Shown: positions 27,288 through 36,238 of the stretch, in pieces
Position numbering within the stretch: the stretch's first letter is position 1
Layout of the letters: the number at the start of each line of letters is the position of its first letter
Assembly: GCA_934675585.1 (NCBI GenBank)
Contig: CAKUQY010000007.1
Span: 12,217 to 76,216 of the forward strand
DNA from: an uncultured Opitutales bacterium
GTDB taxonomy: Bacteria; Verrucomicrobiota; Verrucomicrobiia; Opitutales; UBA953
Direction: 5' to 3'
DNA length: 64,000 nt
Position numbers and translations under genes: made by a program
The notes under the pieces: model-generated
The model's database searches: none
Told to the model about the DNA's origin: nothing
Seen by the model: the letters and a program-made list of their open reading frames with translations, nothing else

Positions 27288-29048
27288 ATGAATATAATTT
27301 TTTTTAAAGTCATTTTAATTACTTCCGTCTTGGTTATTGGCGGGAACGCGCTTTGGGCGGCTCCCAAAAAAGGCAAGGAAGTTACGCTCGAAGACGTTTT
27401 GGAAACGAATATTTTTGCGCCCGCCAACAACGACAAAATCCCAGCGGCGAAAGACAAAGTTATCGGGAAATGGAGTTGGGCGACTTGCAAAAAGGACGAA
27501 ATCGATTTGCCGACGCGGAAAAATCCTTGGAAGGACGCGAGAAAAATTAGCGATTTGATTAGCAAAATCGACGGCATTATGGAGGGAACGCCGAAGAAAA
27601 CGAAAGCCGTTCCCGCCGCGGAGGATTTTCCGGGCGTTCCCAAAGGCGAATGCGATTTGCTGGAACGCACCGTTGAAATCGACCCAACGATCGGCGGTTG
27701 GCACAGTCTCGGGCTTTACGCGCCGCCTGGGCAAAAAATCACGCTGACGTTGAAAGGCAAACAGCGTTGGCCCGTAACTTTGCGAATCGGCTGCCACACG
27801 GATTTTTTGACGATGAGCCACCTCGAGAAAAATCACGGCGGCGTTTTGCAGCGCGCGCCCAAAATGACGAATTCGATTCGTTTGGATTCTGGCAAAAAAA
27901 CGGTCGAGCTGGCGAATCCGTTCGGTGGGCTGATTTATCTCGACGTGCCGTTGCAGGAGGGAAAAAACGCGAAGCCGCAGAAATTTGTGATCGAGGGCGG
28001 GATTATGTCACCGCTTTACATCATGGGACCCAAGGACGAAAAAACGGGCGTTGAAATCGCCGTCGTCAAAAGCGACGAATGGCAAAAACAACTTGCGGAA
28101 TCAAAAGCGCCCTGGGGCGAAATCGCAACGCCGCGGCTGATTTTTACGCTTCCTGACGAATATTTGCAATTTATGAAATTGCCGCGCCGCATTTGCAAAC
28201 AGTTGCAAAACGGGATGGCTATGTGCGACTGGCTGATCGGCTGGGACGAGTGTTATCCGAAAGAACTGCTCACGCCGATGCGTTTTGTGCTTGATATTCA
28301 GATTTCCCTCGGCTGGGGGCATTCGGGCTATCCCGCAATGGGTTACATGGCTTGGGGCAATTGTATCAAAGACGGCTCGCTGGTGAAAGACGGCAGCTGG
28401 GGACTTTACCACGAAATGGGGCACAATCACCAGTGGATGCCGTTCCGTTTCGACGGTTGCGGCGAAGTTACGGTAAATCTTTTTTCCTGCATCGCGCAAA
28501 CGCAGGGACTCGGCGTTCCCTATGAGCGCGCTTGGGACGGAGGGGATTTGACTGGCAGAAGCATGCGCGTTCCCGTGATCGAATTTGTCAAAAGCAAAAA
28601 AACTTATAATGAAGAAGAGGACGATCGCCTGAAACTTTACTTTTTCGTCGATTTGATGCGCAGTTTGGGTTACGATTCGTTCCGAAAAGTCGCGTTGCGT
28701 TATCACAAGGAAAAGCCGAAATTGAGCAGCAATCAAGAAAACTGGGATTATTTTTTCCTGACGCTTTGCGATGTCGTTGATAAAAATCTGACGCCGTATT
28801 TCGAACTTTGGAAAATCGATCTTTCTTCCAAAGCCAAGCAAAAGGCGAAAGGTCGCTACAAAGAAGACTGGTTGCCATGCCCAGGTTATCCCAAACGCAT
28901 GCCTGCTTACAAAGCTGAAAGCAAGGCGATTGCCGATCGCATCAAAGCTGTCGAAGACGTTCAAAAAGCTAAACGCGAAAAGGCCGCCAAAGAAAAAGCC
29001 GCCGCAGAACGACGGGAACGCCAACGCAAAATGCTGGAAGCGATTTAA
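27288..29048 (+). CDS. Secreted M60-like zinc metallopeptidase
   Basis: A 586-residue protein. Residues 1-24 are a signal peptide (ends NALWA). The zinc site H375-E376-M-G-H379 with E393 (GCGEVTV) fits the peptidase M60 pattern HExxH-x(8-28)-E, and the upstream LYAPPGQKITLTL and RIGCHTD segments also match this family. M60 members cleave O-glycosylated mucin-like proteins in gut bacteria. The last about 50 residues are Lys/Ala/Glu-rich and helical. A TATAAA box (27276-27281) ends six bases before the ATG. Mucin as substrate is inferred. Confidence 0.85.
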   Translation: MNIIFFKVILITSVLVIGGNALWAAPKKGKEVTLEDVLETNIFAPANNDKIPAAKDKVIGKWSWATCKKDEIDLPTRKNPWKDARKISDLISKIDGIMEGTPKKTKAVPAAEDFPGVPKGECDLLERTVEIDPTIGGWHSLGLYAPPGQKITLTLKGKQRWPVTLRIGCHTDFLTMSHLEKNHGGVLQRAPKMTNSIRLDSGKKTVELANPFGGLIYLDVPLQEGKNAKPQKFVIEGGIMSPLYIMGPKDEKTGVEIAVVKSDEWQKQLAESKAPWGEIATPRLIFTLPDEYLQFMKLPRRICKQLQNGMAMCDWLIGWDECYPKELLTPMRFVLDIQISLGWGHSGYPAMGYMAWGNCIKDGSLVKDGSWGLYHEMGHNHQWMPFRFDGCGEVTVNLFSCIAQTQGLGVPYERAWDGGDLTGRSMRVPVIEFVKSKKTYNEEEDDRLKLYFFVDLMRSLGYDSFRKVALRYHKEKPKLSSNQENWDYFFLTLCDVVDKNLTPYFELWKIDLSSKAKQKAKGRYKEDWLPCPGYPKRMPAYKAESKAIADRIKAVEDVQKAKREKAAKEKAAAERRERQRKMLEAI

Positions 29049-29066
29049 TTTTTCGAGCGTTCGCTT

Positions 29067-30056
29067 ATGGTTGAAATTTCGGGATACGCTTTGTTTTCCG
29101 CCACGATGCCAGTGCTGGCAATAATGGCGATCGGCTGGCTTTTTCGCAAAAAAAAATGGGTCGGCGAAGAAGTTCAGTTCGGGCTGATGCGCTTAGTGAT
29201 ATGGATTTTCACGCCGGCGCTGATTATTGATCGCGTGTTGTTTAATCCGCTGATTAAAAATTTTAGCGACGTTTCGACCGTTTTGATTGCGGGCTTTGCG
29301 TCCGTCGCGGTGGGCATTTTGGTTTCTGCGGGAGTTGCCCGTTTTTTCGGAATCGACTCGCGGGAACGCCGCCGCGTGTTCGGTTATACGACGGGAATTT
29401 ACAATTACGGCTACATCGCGCTACCGATTTGTATGACGCTTTGCCCGCCCGACACTTCGGGAATGATGCTGCTTTTTAATTCGGGAATCGAGGTCAGTGT
29501 TTGGACGATCGGTGTTTCGTTTTTGCTCGGCGCGTTTCGGCCGAAACAGCTTTTAAAAGCGTTTGTGAACCCGATTTTTGTAACGATGGTGCTGACGCTT
29601 GTTTTAAAACTCACTGGGCTGAATGAATACGTTCCCGCCTGGATCGCCAATCCCGATCCCGCGCTGCCGAGCTTGTCCAAACAGCTGGGCGCGTGCATGA
29701 TTCCCAGTGGCATTTTGCTGGTGGGAATGTCGTTGCCTGTTCTGTTGAGCGGATTTCGCTGGTTTGACGATTGGAAAATTTCAGCGGGCGCCATTTTGAT
29801 GCGCCTGATTGTCGTTCCCGCGCTGATGTTGCTCGCGGCGCTGTTCGTTCCCGCGATCCCGCAAGATTTGCGCTACATTTTGATTATTCAGTCGGCGATG
29901 CCGCCGGCAATGTTGCCGATCGTGATTGTGCAGTTTTATCAAGGCGACGCCAAATTAGCGTTGCGCGTCGTGATGGTGGGAACGCTCGCCTGTTTCGTGA
30001 CGCTACCGTTTTGGATTAAATTCGGTTTTTGGGCGCTCGCAAAAATCAGCGCATAA
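29067..30056 (+). CDS. AEC family permease (auxin efflux carrier fold)
   Basis: A 329-residue protein with about ten membrane helices in two inverted halves, starting [29 protein letters not shown] and with [10 protein letters not shown], a family helix-break segment. AEC transporters move organic acids such as malate, malonate or amino-acid derivatives; the substrate is unknown. It begins 18 bp after the M60 peptidase. Confidence 0.82.
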   Translation: MVEISGYALFSATMPVLAIMAIGWLFRKKKWVGEEVQFGLMRLVIWIFTPALIIDRVLFNPLIKNFSDVSTVLIAGFASVAVGILVSAGVARFFGIDSRERRRVFGYTTGIYNYGYIALPICMTLCPPDTSGMMLLFNSGIEVSVWTIGVSFLLGAFRPKQLLKAFVNPIFVTMVLTLVLKLTGLNEYVPAWIANPDPALPSLSKQLGACMIPSGILLVGMSLPVLLSGFRWFDDWKISAGAILMRLIVVPALMLLAALFVPAIPQDLRYILIIQSAMPPAMLPIVIVQFYQGDAKLALRVVMVGTLACFVTLPFWIKFGFWALAKISA

Positions 30057-30076
30057 TTTTAAAGTTTGAATTGAAA

Positions 30077-30946
30077 ATGGAAATTATCGACGGGAACAAA
30101 ATCGCCCGACAAATTGTCGAGGAATTAAAAATCGCGACCGCGCGTTTGCGCGAAGAGCGGGGCATCACGCCGCACATCGTCGTCGTGCGCGTCGGGAACG
30201 ATCCCGCCAGCGTTTCCTACGTGAAAAAAAAGGAAGCGACCGCGCAGGAAATCGGCTTCAAAAGCACGGTTGACGTTTTACCTGAAACGATTTCACAGGC
30301 GGAACTCGAAACGGTGATTGACGGCTACAACGCCGATCCCGCCGTGCACGGAATTTTGGTGCAGGCACCGCTGCCGAAACACATTGACGAAACGGCGATT
30401 TTTAACCGCGTCGTTCCCGCCAAGGATGTTGACGGCTTTTCCGCAGCGAATATTGGATTGCTGGCGCAGGAAATTCCAGGAGCGGTTGCGCCTTGCACGC
30501 CGGCAGGAATTATGGAAATGCTTCGCCGCACGGGAACGCAAATCAGGGGCGCACACGCGGTCGTCATCGGGCGTTCGCAAATTGTGGGGAAACCGATTGC
30601 GAATTTGCTGCTTGCCTGCGACGCGAGCGCAACCGTTACCGTTTGCCATTCGGCGACAAAAAATTTGGCAGAAATCACCCGCACGGCGGACATTTTGATT
30701 GCAGCCATTGGCAAAGCAAAATTCGTTACCGCAGGTATGATTAAACCTGGCGCAACCGTGATTGACGTGGGAATCAATCGCGTTCCCGACGCGAGCAAAA
30801 AAAGCGGTTTCCGTCTTGTCGGCGATGTTGATTTTGACGCGGTCGCGCCACTGTGCGCGCGAATCACGCCCGTTCCCGGCGGCGTCGGTCCAATGACCGT
30901 CGCTATGCTGATGAAAAACACCTTCACCACCGCTGAACGTTCCTAA
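30077..30946 (+). CDS. folD: Methylene-tetrahydrofolate dehydrogenase/cyclohydrolase FolD
   Basis: A 289-residue bifunctional one-carbon enzyme making 10-formyl-THF. Motifs: [19 protein letters not shown] (with the catalytic Lys), [38 protein letters not shown] for NADP, and [15 protein letters not shown]. Start at ATG 30077 ([12 protein letters not shown]); an upstream in-frame start at 30029 would overlap the preceding permease gene and lacks conservation. Confidence 0.96.
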   Translation: MEIIDGNKIARQIVEELKIATARLREERGITPHIVVVRVGNDPASVSYVKKKEATAQEIGFKSTVDVLPETISQAELETVIDGYNADPAVHGILVQAPLPKHIDETAIFNRVVPAKDVDGFSAANIGLLAQEIPGAVAPCTPAGIMEMLRRTGTQIRGAHAVVIGRSQIVGKPIANLLLACDASATVTVCHSATKNLAEITRTADILIAAIGKAKFVTAGMIKPGATVIDVGINRVPDASKKSGFRLVGDVDFDAVAPLCARITPVPGGVGPMTVAMLMKNTFTTAERS

Positions 30947-30965
30947 ACCACGGGAACGGTTTTTC

Positions 30966-31013
30966 AACTAAGGCAACTACGGGAAAATTAAAGGAAACTA
31001 AGAAATTTTGTTT
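30966..31013 (+). repeat. Dispersed repeat T, copy 1
   Basis: CTAAGGCAACTACGGGAAAA and the following TTAAAGGAAACTAAGAA recur almost unchanged at 49311-49355. The element lies just after folD. Confidence 0.8.
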
Positions 31014-31050
31014 GTTGCTCGGGAACGCGGGAGCGAGGAGGGATTTTTTT

Positions 31051-31125
31051 AACGCATACCGAGCGAAGCGACATTTAACATTATGCAAATTAAAACGCAT
31101 ACCGAGCGAAGCGATATTTAACATT
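31051..31125 (+). repeat. Two direct copies of a 32-bp repeat
   Basis: Copies at 31051-31082 and 31094-31125 differ at one base. Each contains GCATACCGAGCGAAGCGA. A diverged inverted copy is at 15408-15441. Confidence 0.9.
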
Positions 31126-31168
31126 TCGCGAATTGTTTTTTGGGTAGCGCGGGAATGGGGCGGGAACG

Positions 31169-31397
31169 GGAATTTGAAAAGCCGTAGGTTCAATAGGATG
31201 AAATAGGAACGTTGTTTGTGCCGAAGGCACTAAAATAGCTTGCGATGGCTAACCCCTACAAAAGCGAGCGAATTTTATTTCAGTTATTTTCAAACTCGGT
31301 CATCGTCATTGTCATCGTCATAGTCGCGCGAATGCGCGTCTCGCGTGTGGGGGTAAATAAAAATAAAATCAGTCCAGAAGGGAGTGAATAAAAAAGT
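31169..31397 (+). repeat. Dispersed intergenic repeat R, copy A
   Basis: About 230 bp with no credible gene. Order: CCGTAGGTT, AATAGGA, hairpin GTGCC-GAA-GGCAC, GCTTGCGATGGCTAACCCC, AAAAGCGAGCGAA, a TCATCG/TCATTG hexamer run (31298-31321), GTGTGGGGGTA, and GAAGGGAGTGAATAAAAAA. The same order recurs at 49116-49296 (plus) and 50791-51018 (minus). The gap 30947-31559 contains this element, repeats T and the 32-bp pair, and nothing else recognisable. Confidence 0.9.
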
Positions 31398-31490
31398 TGA
31401 GAGTTTGCGGGAACGCAAAATTTTTATCACCGAATTGAGCCGAATTTTTCGAACGGTTTAACGAATTGTTTGGTTTGGAGACAAAAAAGT

Positions 31491-31524
31491 GCTTGCGTTT
31501 TTTTTTGATTTTTAGAATTTTAAG
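31491..31524 (+). promoter_or_regulatory. Poly-T promoter of PEP-CTERM gene 1
   Basis: GCTTGCG, nine T, GATTTT and TAGAAT (31513-31518) match the element upstream of the other PEP-CTERM gene at 49557-49596, where the T run is 13. The TTGCGT-to-TAGAAT spacing is 14 bp here and 17 bp there. Confidence 0.6.
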
Positions 31525-31559
31525 TGCAAAACAACATTAACCATCAATTCGTAAAAATC

Positions 31560-32174
31560 ATGAAAAACGTAATTCTTATTTCAACATTTCTCGCCGCGGG
31601 AACGCTCGCCGCAAACGCCGCAACAACGCTGGGTTACAAAGGTGTGGGGTATTTTTATAAGGGAAAATGGTATAATGATAAAGAGATTGCACTGCTGAAT
31701 TCCCAGTTGGAGCTATGTTCTGGATTTTACACATTTGAAACTTCGGCTCTTGATTTTAGCAATCTTAAATCGGCGATGTTTAATATTTATTTGAATGAAC
31801 TTGTCGACGCTTGCAATTTGAAAATTTGGGCGGTGGAGCGTGAAAATACTGATTTGGGCGAAACTATTGCAAAGGGAATTATTGCGAGCGTAAATCGGGA
31901 AGCTGATTTTGTTTCAACTTCGCTTACGTCAGCTCAAAAGTGGTCTATGCTTTCGATCGACATTACGTCCGTGCTTCAAAAAATTACAAAAGGGAACGAT
32001 GTCGCGATTTTAATTGGGATAGACAGGGACGCTACTTGTTATTTGGATTATGGCCGTGGCGACCCTACAACTTTGTCGGTTGAATTTGCCGTTCCCGAGC
32101 CGTCGATGTTTGGGTTAGTCGCGGGAACGCTCGCGCTGGCTTTGGCGGGAACGCGCCGCCGTCGTCGTAAATAA
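31560..32174 (+). CDS. PEP-CTERM sorted secreted protein 1
   Basis: A 204-residue protein with a signal peptide (MKNVILISTFLAAGTLAANA) and the C-terminal sorting signal VPEPS, a hydrophobic helix and RRRRRK. Such proteins are handled by exosortase and are usually surface or matrix proteins. The central region (about 25-175) has the look of a small beta-sandwich, possibly a glycan- or metal-stabilised domain, but no family is recognised. Start ATG 31560; an upstream in-frame GTG at 31524 would destroy the signal peptide. No exosortase gene is in the window. Confidence 0.85.
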   Translation: MKNVILISTFLAAGTLAANAATTLGYKGVGYFYKGKWYNDKEIALLNSQLELCSGFYTFETSALDFSNLKSAMFNIYLNELVDACNLKIWAVERENTDLGETIAKGIIASVNREADFVSTSLTSAQKWSMLSIDITSVLQKITKGNDVAILIGIDRDATCYLDYGRGDPTTLSVEFAVPEPSMFGLVAGTLALALAGTRRRRRK

Positions 32175-32393
32175 TTGGGGAACGCAATTTTTCGTTCCCG
32201 CCGAATAAAACCCAAATAAAAATCCGTGAAATTTGTTCTAAATCCGCTTTAAAATCAAGCTTTTGTTTCCTTTGATTCCTTTGCGGTTAAAAAAATAATC
32301 CGTGTAATTCGGGCAATTCGTGGATAAAAAATCTGCGCGAACTTCAAAAACCGTTCCCGCGATTGGCATAAAAACTGCTACAAGAGAATTATT

Positions 32394-34238
32394 ATGGCAA
32401 CAAAACATTCATTTCAGGCAGAAGTTAAGCAAGTGCTCGACATTGTTGCGCACTCGATTTACAAAGATCGCGACATTTTTTTGCGCGAACTGGTTTCCAA
32501 CGCGAGCGATGCGCTCGAAAAATTGCGCTACACGCAGCTGACGGAAAAAGAGGTTTTTCAAAACGAAAAGCCGCTCGAAATCACGATTACCATCGACGAA
32601 GCCACGGGAACGCTCACCATCGCGGATTCGGGCATCGGCATGACGCGCGAGGAGCTGATCGAAAATCTCGGCACGGTCGCGCATTCGGGAACGAAAGCGT
32701 TTTTGAAGAAAATCCAGGAAACGGGCGGGAGCAACGAAAATTTGATCGGACAGTTCGGCGTTGGATTTTTCTCGGTTTTCATGGTCGCCGATTCGGTAAA
32801 ATTTTATACGCATTCGTGGAAGCCAGACGCGGAATCGCTTTGCTGGACTTCCGACGGGAACGGCGAATACGAAATCGAAAGCGTTCCCGCCGAAGATCGC
32901 GGTTCGCGTCTGGTCATTACGCTGAAAGACGAATACAAGGATTTTGCGAAAAAAGACACGGTTAAGGACGTGCTCGAGCGTTATTCGCGCTTTGTCGCTT
33001 ACCCGATTATGCTTGACGGTGAAAAACTCAATACGATGCAGGCGATTTGGTTGAAATCGAAAAGCGACGTCACGGAAGAGGAATACAAGGATTTTTACAA
33101 AATGCACTGCCGCGCTTTCGACGAGCCGCGCGACTGGATGCATTTTTCTGCGGACGCGCCGCTGGCGATCAATTCGATTATTTATTTCCCGACTTACAAT
33201 CCCGAACAGTTGGGTTTTGGTCGTTCGGAGCCAGGCGTTTCGTTGCATTGTCGCAAGGTGTTGATTGACCCTTCGCCAAAACATCTTTTGCCCGAATGGT
33301 TGCGTTTTGCCAAGGGCGTGGTTGATTCGGCGGATTTGCCTCTGAACATTTCCCGCGAAACGTTGCAGGACAGCGCGATTATTCAAAAGCTTAACCGCGT
33401 TTTGACCAAGCGCGTGATTAAACATCTTGAAGAAAAAGCGAAAAAATCGCCCGAACAATACGAAAATTTCTGGAAAGATTTCGGCAATTATATTCGCGAA
33501 GGCATCGCGACCGACGGCGAAAATCAAGAAGCGCTCGCCAAACTTTTCCGCTGTGAATCGTCGCTGTTTGAAGCGGGAAAATTGACGTCGCTCGCGGATT
33601 ATGTTTCGCGTATGAAAGATTCGCAAAAGGAAATTTATTATTTGCTCGGCGCGAACCGTGAAACCATCGAAAAAGGTCCGTATCTCGAAGCGTTCAAATC
33701 GCGCGGGATCGAGGTGCTTTTCGTTTACGAGGGCGCGGACGATTACGTGCTTTCGCGCTTGGGACGCTTTACGGAAAAGCAATTAGTTTCGGCAGATTCG
33801 GCGGACATCGATTTGAGCGAAATCCCAGTTGCCGATGCGGACGGCGAGCCGTTGAGCGACGACGAAATGAAATCGCTTTGCGAATGGTTCGCGGAAACGG
33901 TTGGCAAGGACAAAATTGCGTCGTGTTCCGCGGGAACGCGTTTAGTGAATTCGCCGGCGATCGCGCTCAATCAGGACAAATTTATGTCCGCGCAAATGAT
34001 GCGTATGATGCGCGCGATGTCAAAGGAAAGCAACGCGCCGATGTCGCCCGTCAAACTCGAGCTGAACCCGCGCCACGCGTTGATTCACAAGCTTTCGGCA
34101 GCGCGCGAAACTTCTCCTGATTTGGCGAAGCTGATCGCGGAACAGATTTTCGACAACACGCTCGTTGCGGCGGGAATTCTCGAAAATCCGCGCGATATGA
34201 CAGCGCGTATTTATCAGCTACTTGAAAAGCTGGTTTAA
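32394..34238 (+). CDS. htpG: Chaperone HtpG (Hsp90)
   Basis: A 614-residue GHKL-ATPase chaperone. Nucleotide-site motifs: FLRELVSNASDALEKLR, ADSGIGMTREELIENLGTVAHSGT and GQFGVGFFSVFMVAD. The middle domain holds DLPLNISRETLQD, with the Arg contacting ATP, and the C-terminal dimer domain ends TARIYQLLEKLV. Start ATG 32394. The 218-bp gap before it carries an AT-rich phrase (AATCCGTGTAATTCGGGCAATTCGTGGATAAAA) that has relatives near 36.6 kb and 55.0 kb. Confidence 0.97.
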   Translation: MATKHSFQAEVKQVLDIVAHSIYKDRDIFLRELVSNASDALEKLRYTQLTEKEVFQNEKPLEITITIDEATGTLTIADSGIGMTREELIENLGTVAHSGTKAFLKKIQETGGSNENLIGQFGVGFFSVFMVADSVKFYTHSWKPDAESLCWTSDGNGEYEIESVPAEDRGSRLVITLKDEYKDFAKKDTVKDVLERYSRFVAYPIMLDGEKLNTMQAIWLKSKSDVTEEEYKDFYKMHCRAFDEPRDWMHFSADAPLAINSIIYFPTYNPEQLGFGRSEPGVSLHCRKVLIDPSPKHLLPEWLRFAKGVVDSADLPLNISRETLQDSAIIQKLNRVLTKRVIKHLEEKAKKSPEQYENFWKDFGNYIREGIATDGENQEALAKLFRCESSLFEAGKLTSLADYVSRMKDSQKEIYYLLGANRETIEKGPYLEAFKSRGIEVLFVYEGADDYVLSRLGRFTEKQLVSADSADIDLSEIPVADADGEPLSDDEMKSLCEWFAETVGKDKIASCSAGTRLVNSPAIALNQDKFMSAQMMRMMRAMSKESNAPMSPVKLELNPRHALIHKLSAARETSPDLAKLIAEQIFDNTLVAAGILENPRDMTARIYQLLEKLV

Positions 34239-34261
34239 GCAAAATTAAAATCACAAAAAAG

Positions 34262-34299
34262 ACCGTTCCCGTGAAACCAATTTGCGGGAACGGTTTTTT
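34262..34299 (+). terminator. Motif-pair terminator of htpG
   Basis: ACCGTTCCCG (34262-34271) pairs with CGGGAACGGT (34285-34294), followed by a T run to 34299. Confidence 0.9.
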
Positions 34300-34324
34300 G
34301 TTTTGGCGAAGAACTTTATTTCGA

Positions 34325-34678
34325 TTATTTTCTTCGGGATTTTGTTGCTTGTGCGGATTTGCGCGTTGGGAGAATTGCTTTCTCTTGGATTTTTGTAAAT
34401 GATTTTTGAGTTGGCGAACCGTTGCAATGTTCTGGGATTGATGTTTTCCCTGCAATGGCATTAGCGGCGGGGTTAGCACTTTCAGAAAGGTAGTAGCTAT
34501 ATTGGTTACGGTCGTTTGGTCTATACTTATGTCGCTTTTGGAATCCGAGTTTCTCAGCCATTTTATTTGAGGCGATGTTATTAGGGTCGCAGTACCAATG
34601 GAGTGCCTTTGCGTCGAAAGACTTAGCGATTGTTTTGCATTCCTCGAACAGCCGTTTGGTGAGTCCGCGTCCGCGCAT
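34325..34678 (-). pseudogene. Truncated GNAT acetyltransferase
   Basis: The 117-codon frame begins right at the acetyl-CoA loop (RGRGLTKRLFEECKTIAKS) and keeps the following helix and strand (HWYCDPNNIASNKMAEKLGFQKR), which are the second half of a GNAT fold. The first half is missing. The same frame continues upstream without an ATG (KSKDYFWISCATNKN) to a TAG at about 34767, so the 5' part has been lost or frame-shifted. The Ser/Ala/Lys-rich tail is unusual. The stretch about 34,300-34,950 has no iterated-motif core, unlike its surroundings, suggesting recent acquisition. It may be expressed as a fragment, but activity is unlikely. Confidence 0.6.
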
Positions 34679-34685
34679 ATTTTTG

Positions 34686-34859
34686 TTAGTGGCGCATGAA
34701 ATCCAGAAGTAGTCTTTGCTTTTCTTCTGGGGACAGAGTGCAATAGATAGAATTGAATGCTTCTAAATATTCGTTAATGTTTTCAGCTCCGCGCACATAA
34801 TAGATTGTGTGCTCGTTCCATTCGGAGATTTCATTTAAGATTTGCTTTTCCAATGACAT
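34686..34859 (-). CDS. Small helical protein upstream of the GNAT fragment
   Basis: A 57-codon frame starting MSLEKQILNEISEWNEHTIYY and ending LLLDFMRH. Composition is that of a real soluble helical protein. It overlaps the GNAT remnant in another frame, so it may be the first gene of a small acquired pair or a decayed fusion partner. No family recognised. Confidence 0.4.
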   Translation of the reverse strand: MSLEKQILNEISEWNEHTIYYVRGAENINEYLEAFNSIYCTLSPEEKQRLLLDFMRH

Positions 34860-35012
34860 AGATTTTTTATTTGTTGTTTGTTTCGCCGCGGTAAGGGCGA
34901 AAATATTTGTGAAATTCGCGTTTTTATTTGCGAAATCAGCGTTAAAAAAATCTTCCCGCCGAGGTGGCGTTCCCGCGCAAAAAAAATCTCAAAAAAAACT
35001 GAAATTTGTCGT

Positions 35013-35050
35013 TTGTCAATTGGCATTGGGCAATTTATAATAATCTTATG
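35013..35050 (+). promoter_or_regulatory. Leaderless-type promoter of ribE
   Basis: TTGTCA (35013-35018), 17 bp, TATAAT (35036-35041), six bases, ATG at 35048. No FMN riboswitch-like structure is visible and there would be no room for one in this transcript. Confidence 0.8.
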
Positions 35051-35662
35051 TTTACGGGGCTTGTAGAAACGACAGGAAAAGTAATTTCGTTGGAAAAATC
35101 CGGCGGGAACGATAACGCGGTTTGGCGTTTGATGATTGACGCGCCAGTATTTGCGGGAACGCTCGCTATTGGCGACAGCGTTGCGAACAATGGTTGTTGC
35201 TTGACGGTGGTTGCGATTGCGGGAACGCAATTGGGCTTTGATGTGCTTGATGAAACGCTAAAACGAACGTCGTTTGCGTTGTTAAAACCTGGTAGCGCGA
35301 TCAATCTCGAACGCAGTATGGCGGCAAATGGTCGCATGGGCGGGCATTTTGTAACGGGTCATGTTGATGCGACGGGAACGATTGTTTCGCTCGCGCAAGA
35401 AGGCGCAAATTTTCGTCTTTGTGTAAAACCACCTCGCGAATTTTTGAAATATTTGGTTTACAAAGGCAGCGTTGCTATCGATGGCATTTCGTTGACCGTT
35501 GCCGCGCTCGATGATGTAGCGGGAACGTTTGATATTTGGCTGATTCCACACACAATGGCAGAAACTAATTTGCGGGAACGCCAAGCGGGCGAGCCGGTTA
35601 ATCTCGAATTTGACATTCTTGCAAAATATGTCGAGCGCGCCGCATTATTCGCTAATTCTTAA
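35048..35662 (+). CDS. ribE: Riboflavin synthase alpha chain
   Basis: A 204-residue enzyme that dismutates two lumazines into riboflavin. It has two lumazine-binding repeats: MFTGLVETTGKV with SVANNGCCLTVV, and GGHFVTGHVDATGTIV with SVAIDGISLTVA. Start fixed by MFTGLV and by the promoter. aroK follows in 13 bp; other rib genes are not nearby. Confidence 0.95.
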   Translation: MFTGLVETTGKVISLEKSGGNDNAVWRLMIDAPVFAGTLAIGDSVANNGCCLTVVAIAGTQLGFDVLDETLKRTSFALLKPGSAINLERSMAANGRMGGHFVTGHVDATGTIVSLAQEGANFRLCVKPPREFLKYLVYKGSVAIDGISLTVAALDDVAGTFDIWLIPHTMAETNLRERQAGEPVNLEFDILAKYVERAALFANS

Positions 35663-35675
35663 TTTTTAACTCACC

Positions 35676-36224
35676 ATGCAATTGCGCGGGAACGCAAATT
35701 TAATTTTGACAGGATTTATGGGCACCGGTAAAACGGCGCTCGGACATCATCTGGCGCAAGCGTGGCGACGTCCATTTGTCGATACTGATTCACTAATTCA
35801 AAACAAAACCAAGCGCAAAATTTCTGAAATTTTTGAAACTGATGGCGAGCCATTTTTTAGGGAACTTGAAAAGCAATGCGTGGCAGAATGGTTGCCGAGC
35901 GAAGGCGCAATTATTTCAACGGGCGGCGGTATTGTAACGATTGACGGCATGAGCGAAAAACTCGCGCAAAAAGGCATTGTCATTGCATTGTTTGCCAAGC
36001 CAGAAACGATTTTGGAACGCATTCACGGCAACAAAAATCGTCCATTGCTCGCTGCCGAAAATCTCGAAGAACAACTCGCAAAAATTAAAACGCTTTATGC
36101 TGCGCGGGAACGCGCCTACATGCATTCGGGAATCAATTTGAGCACCGATGTTTACTCAATTGCGGAATTGGTTGAGCGTGTTACAAAAATTTATAATCGC
36201 GAGTGTTCCCACCGAAAACTTTAA
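35676..36224 (+). CDS. aroK: Shikimate kinase
   Basis: A 182-residue P-loop kinase phosphorylating shikimate in aromatic amino-acid synthesis. Walker A is GFMGTGKTALG, the shikimate Asp is in VDTDSLIQ, and ISTGGG is the substrate loop; the lid Arg lies near NKNRPLL. The first residues (MQLRGNAN) include an iterated-motif copy right after the start. Likely co-transcribed with ribE and the HIT gene. Confidence 0.93.
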   Translation: MQLRGNANLILTGFMGTGKTALGHHLAQAWRRPFVDTDSLIQNKTKRKISEIFETDGEPFFRELEKQCVAEWLPSEGAIISTGGGIVTIDGMSEKLAQKGIVIALFAKPETILERIHGNKNRPLLAAENLEEQLAKIKTLYAARERAYMHSGINLSTDVYSIAELVERVTKIYNRECSHRKL

Positions 36225-36238
36225 CCCTAACAAATTCT

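Noticed and set aside
31051-31125. CRISPR-like array
   Set aside because: Only two direct copies with a very short spacer and no cas genes; a simple tandem repeat.
31169-31397. Small protein gene within repeat R
   Set aside because: Frames are not kept between copies A, B and C; indels and hexamer changes break them.
32409-33782. Long open frame on the minus strand opposite htpG
   Set aside because: It is a shadow of the htpG codon pattern; the plus-strand frame is an unmistakable HtpG.
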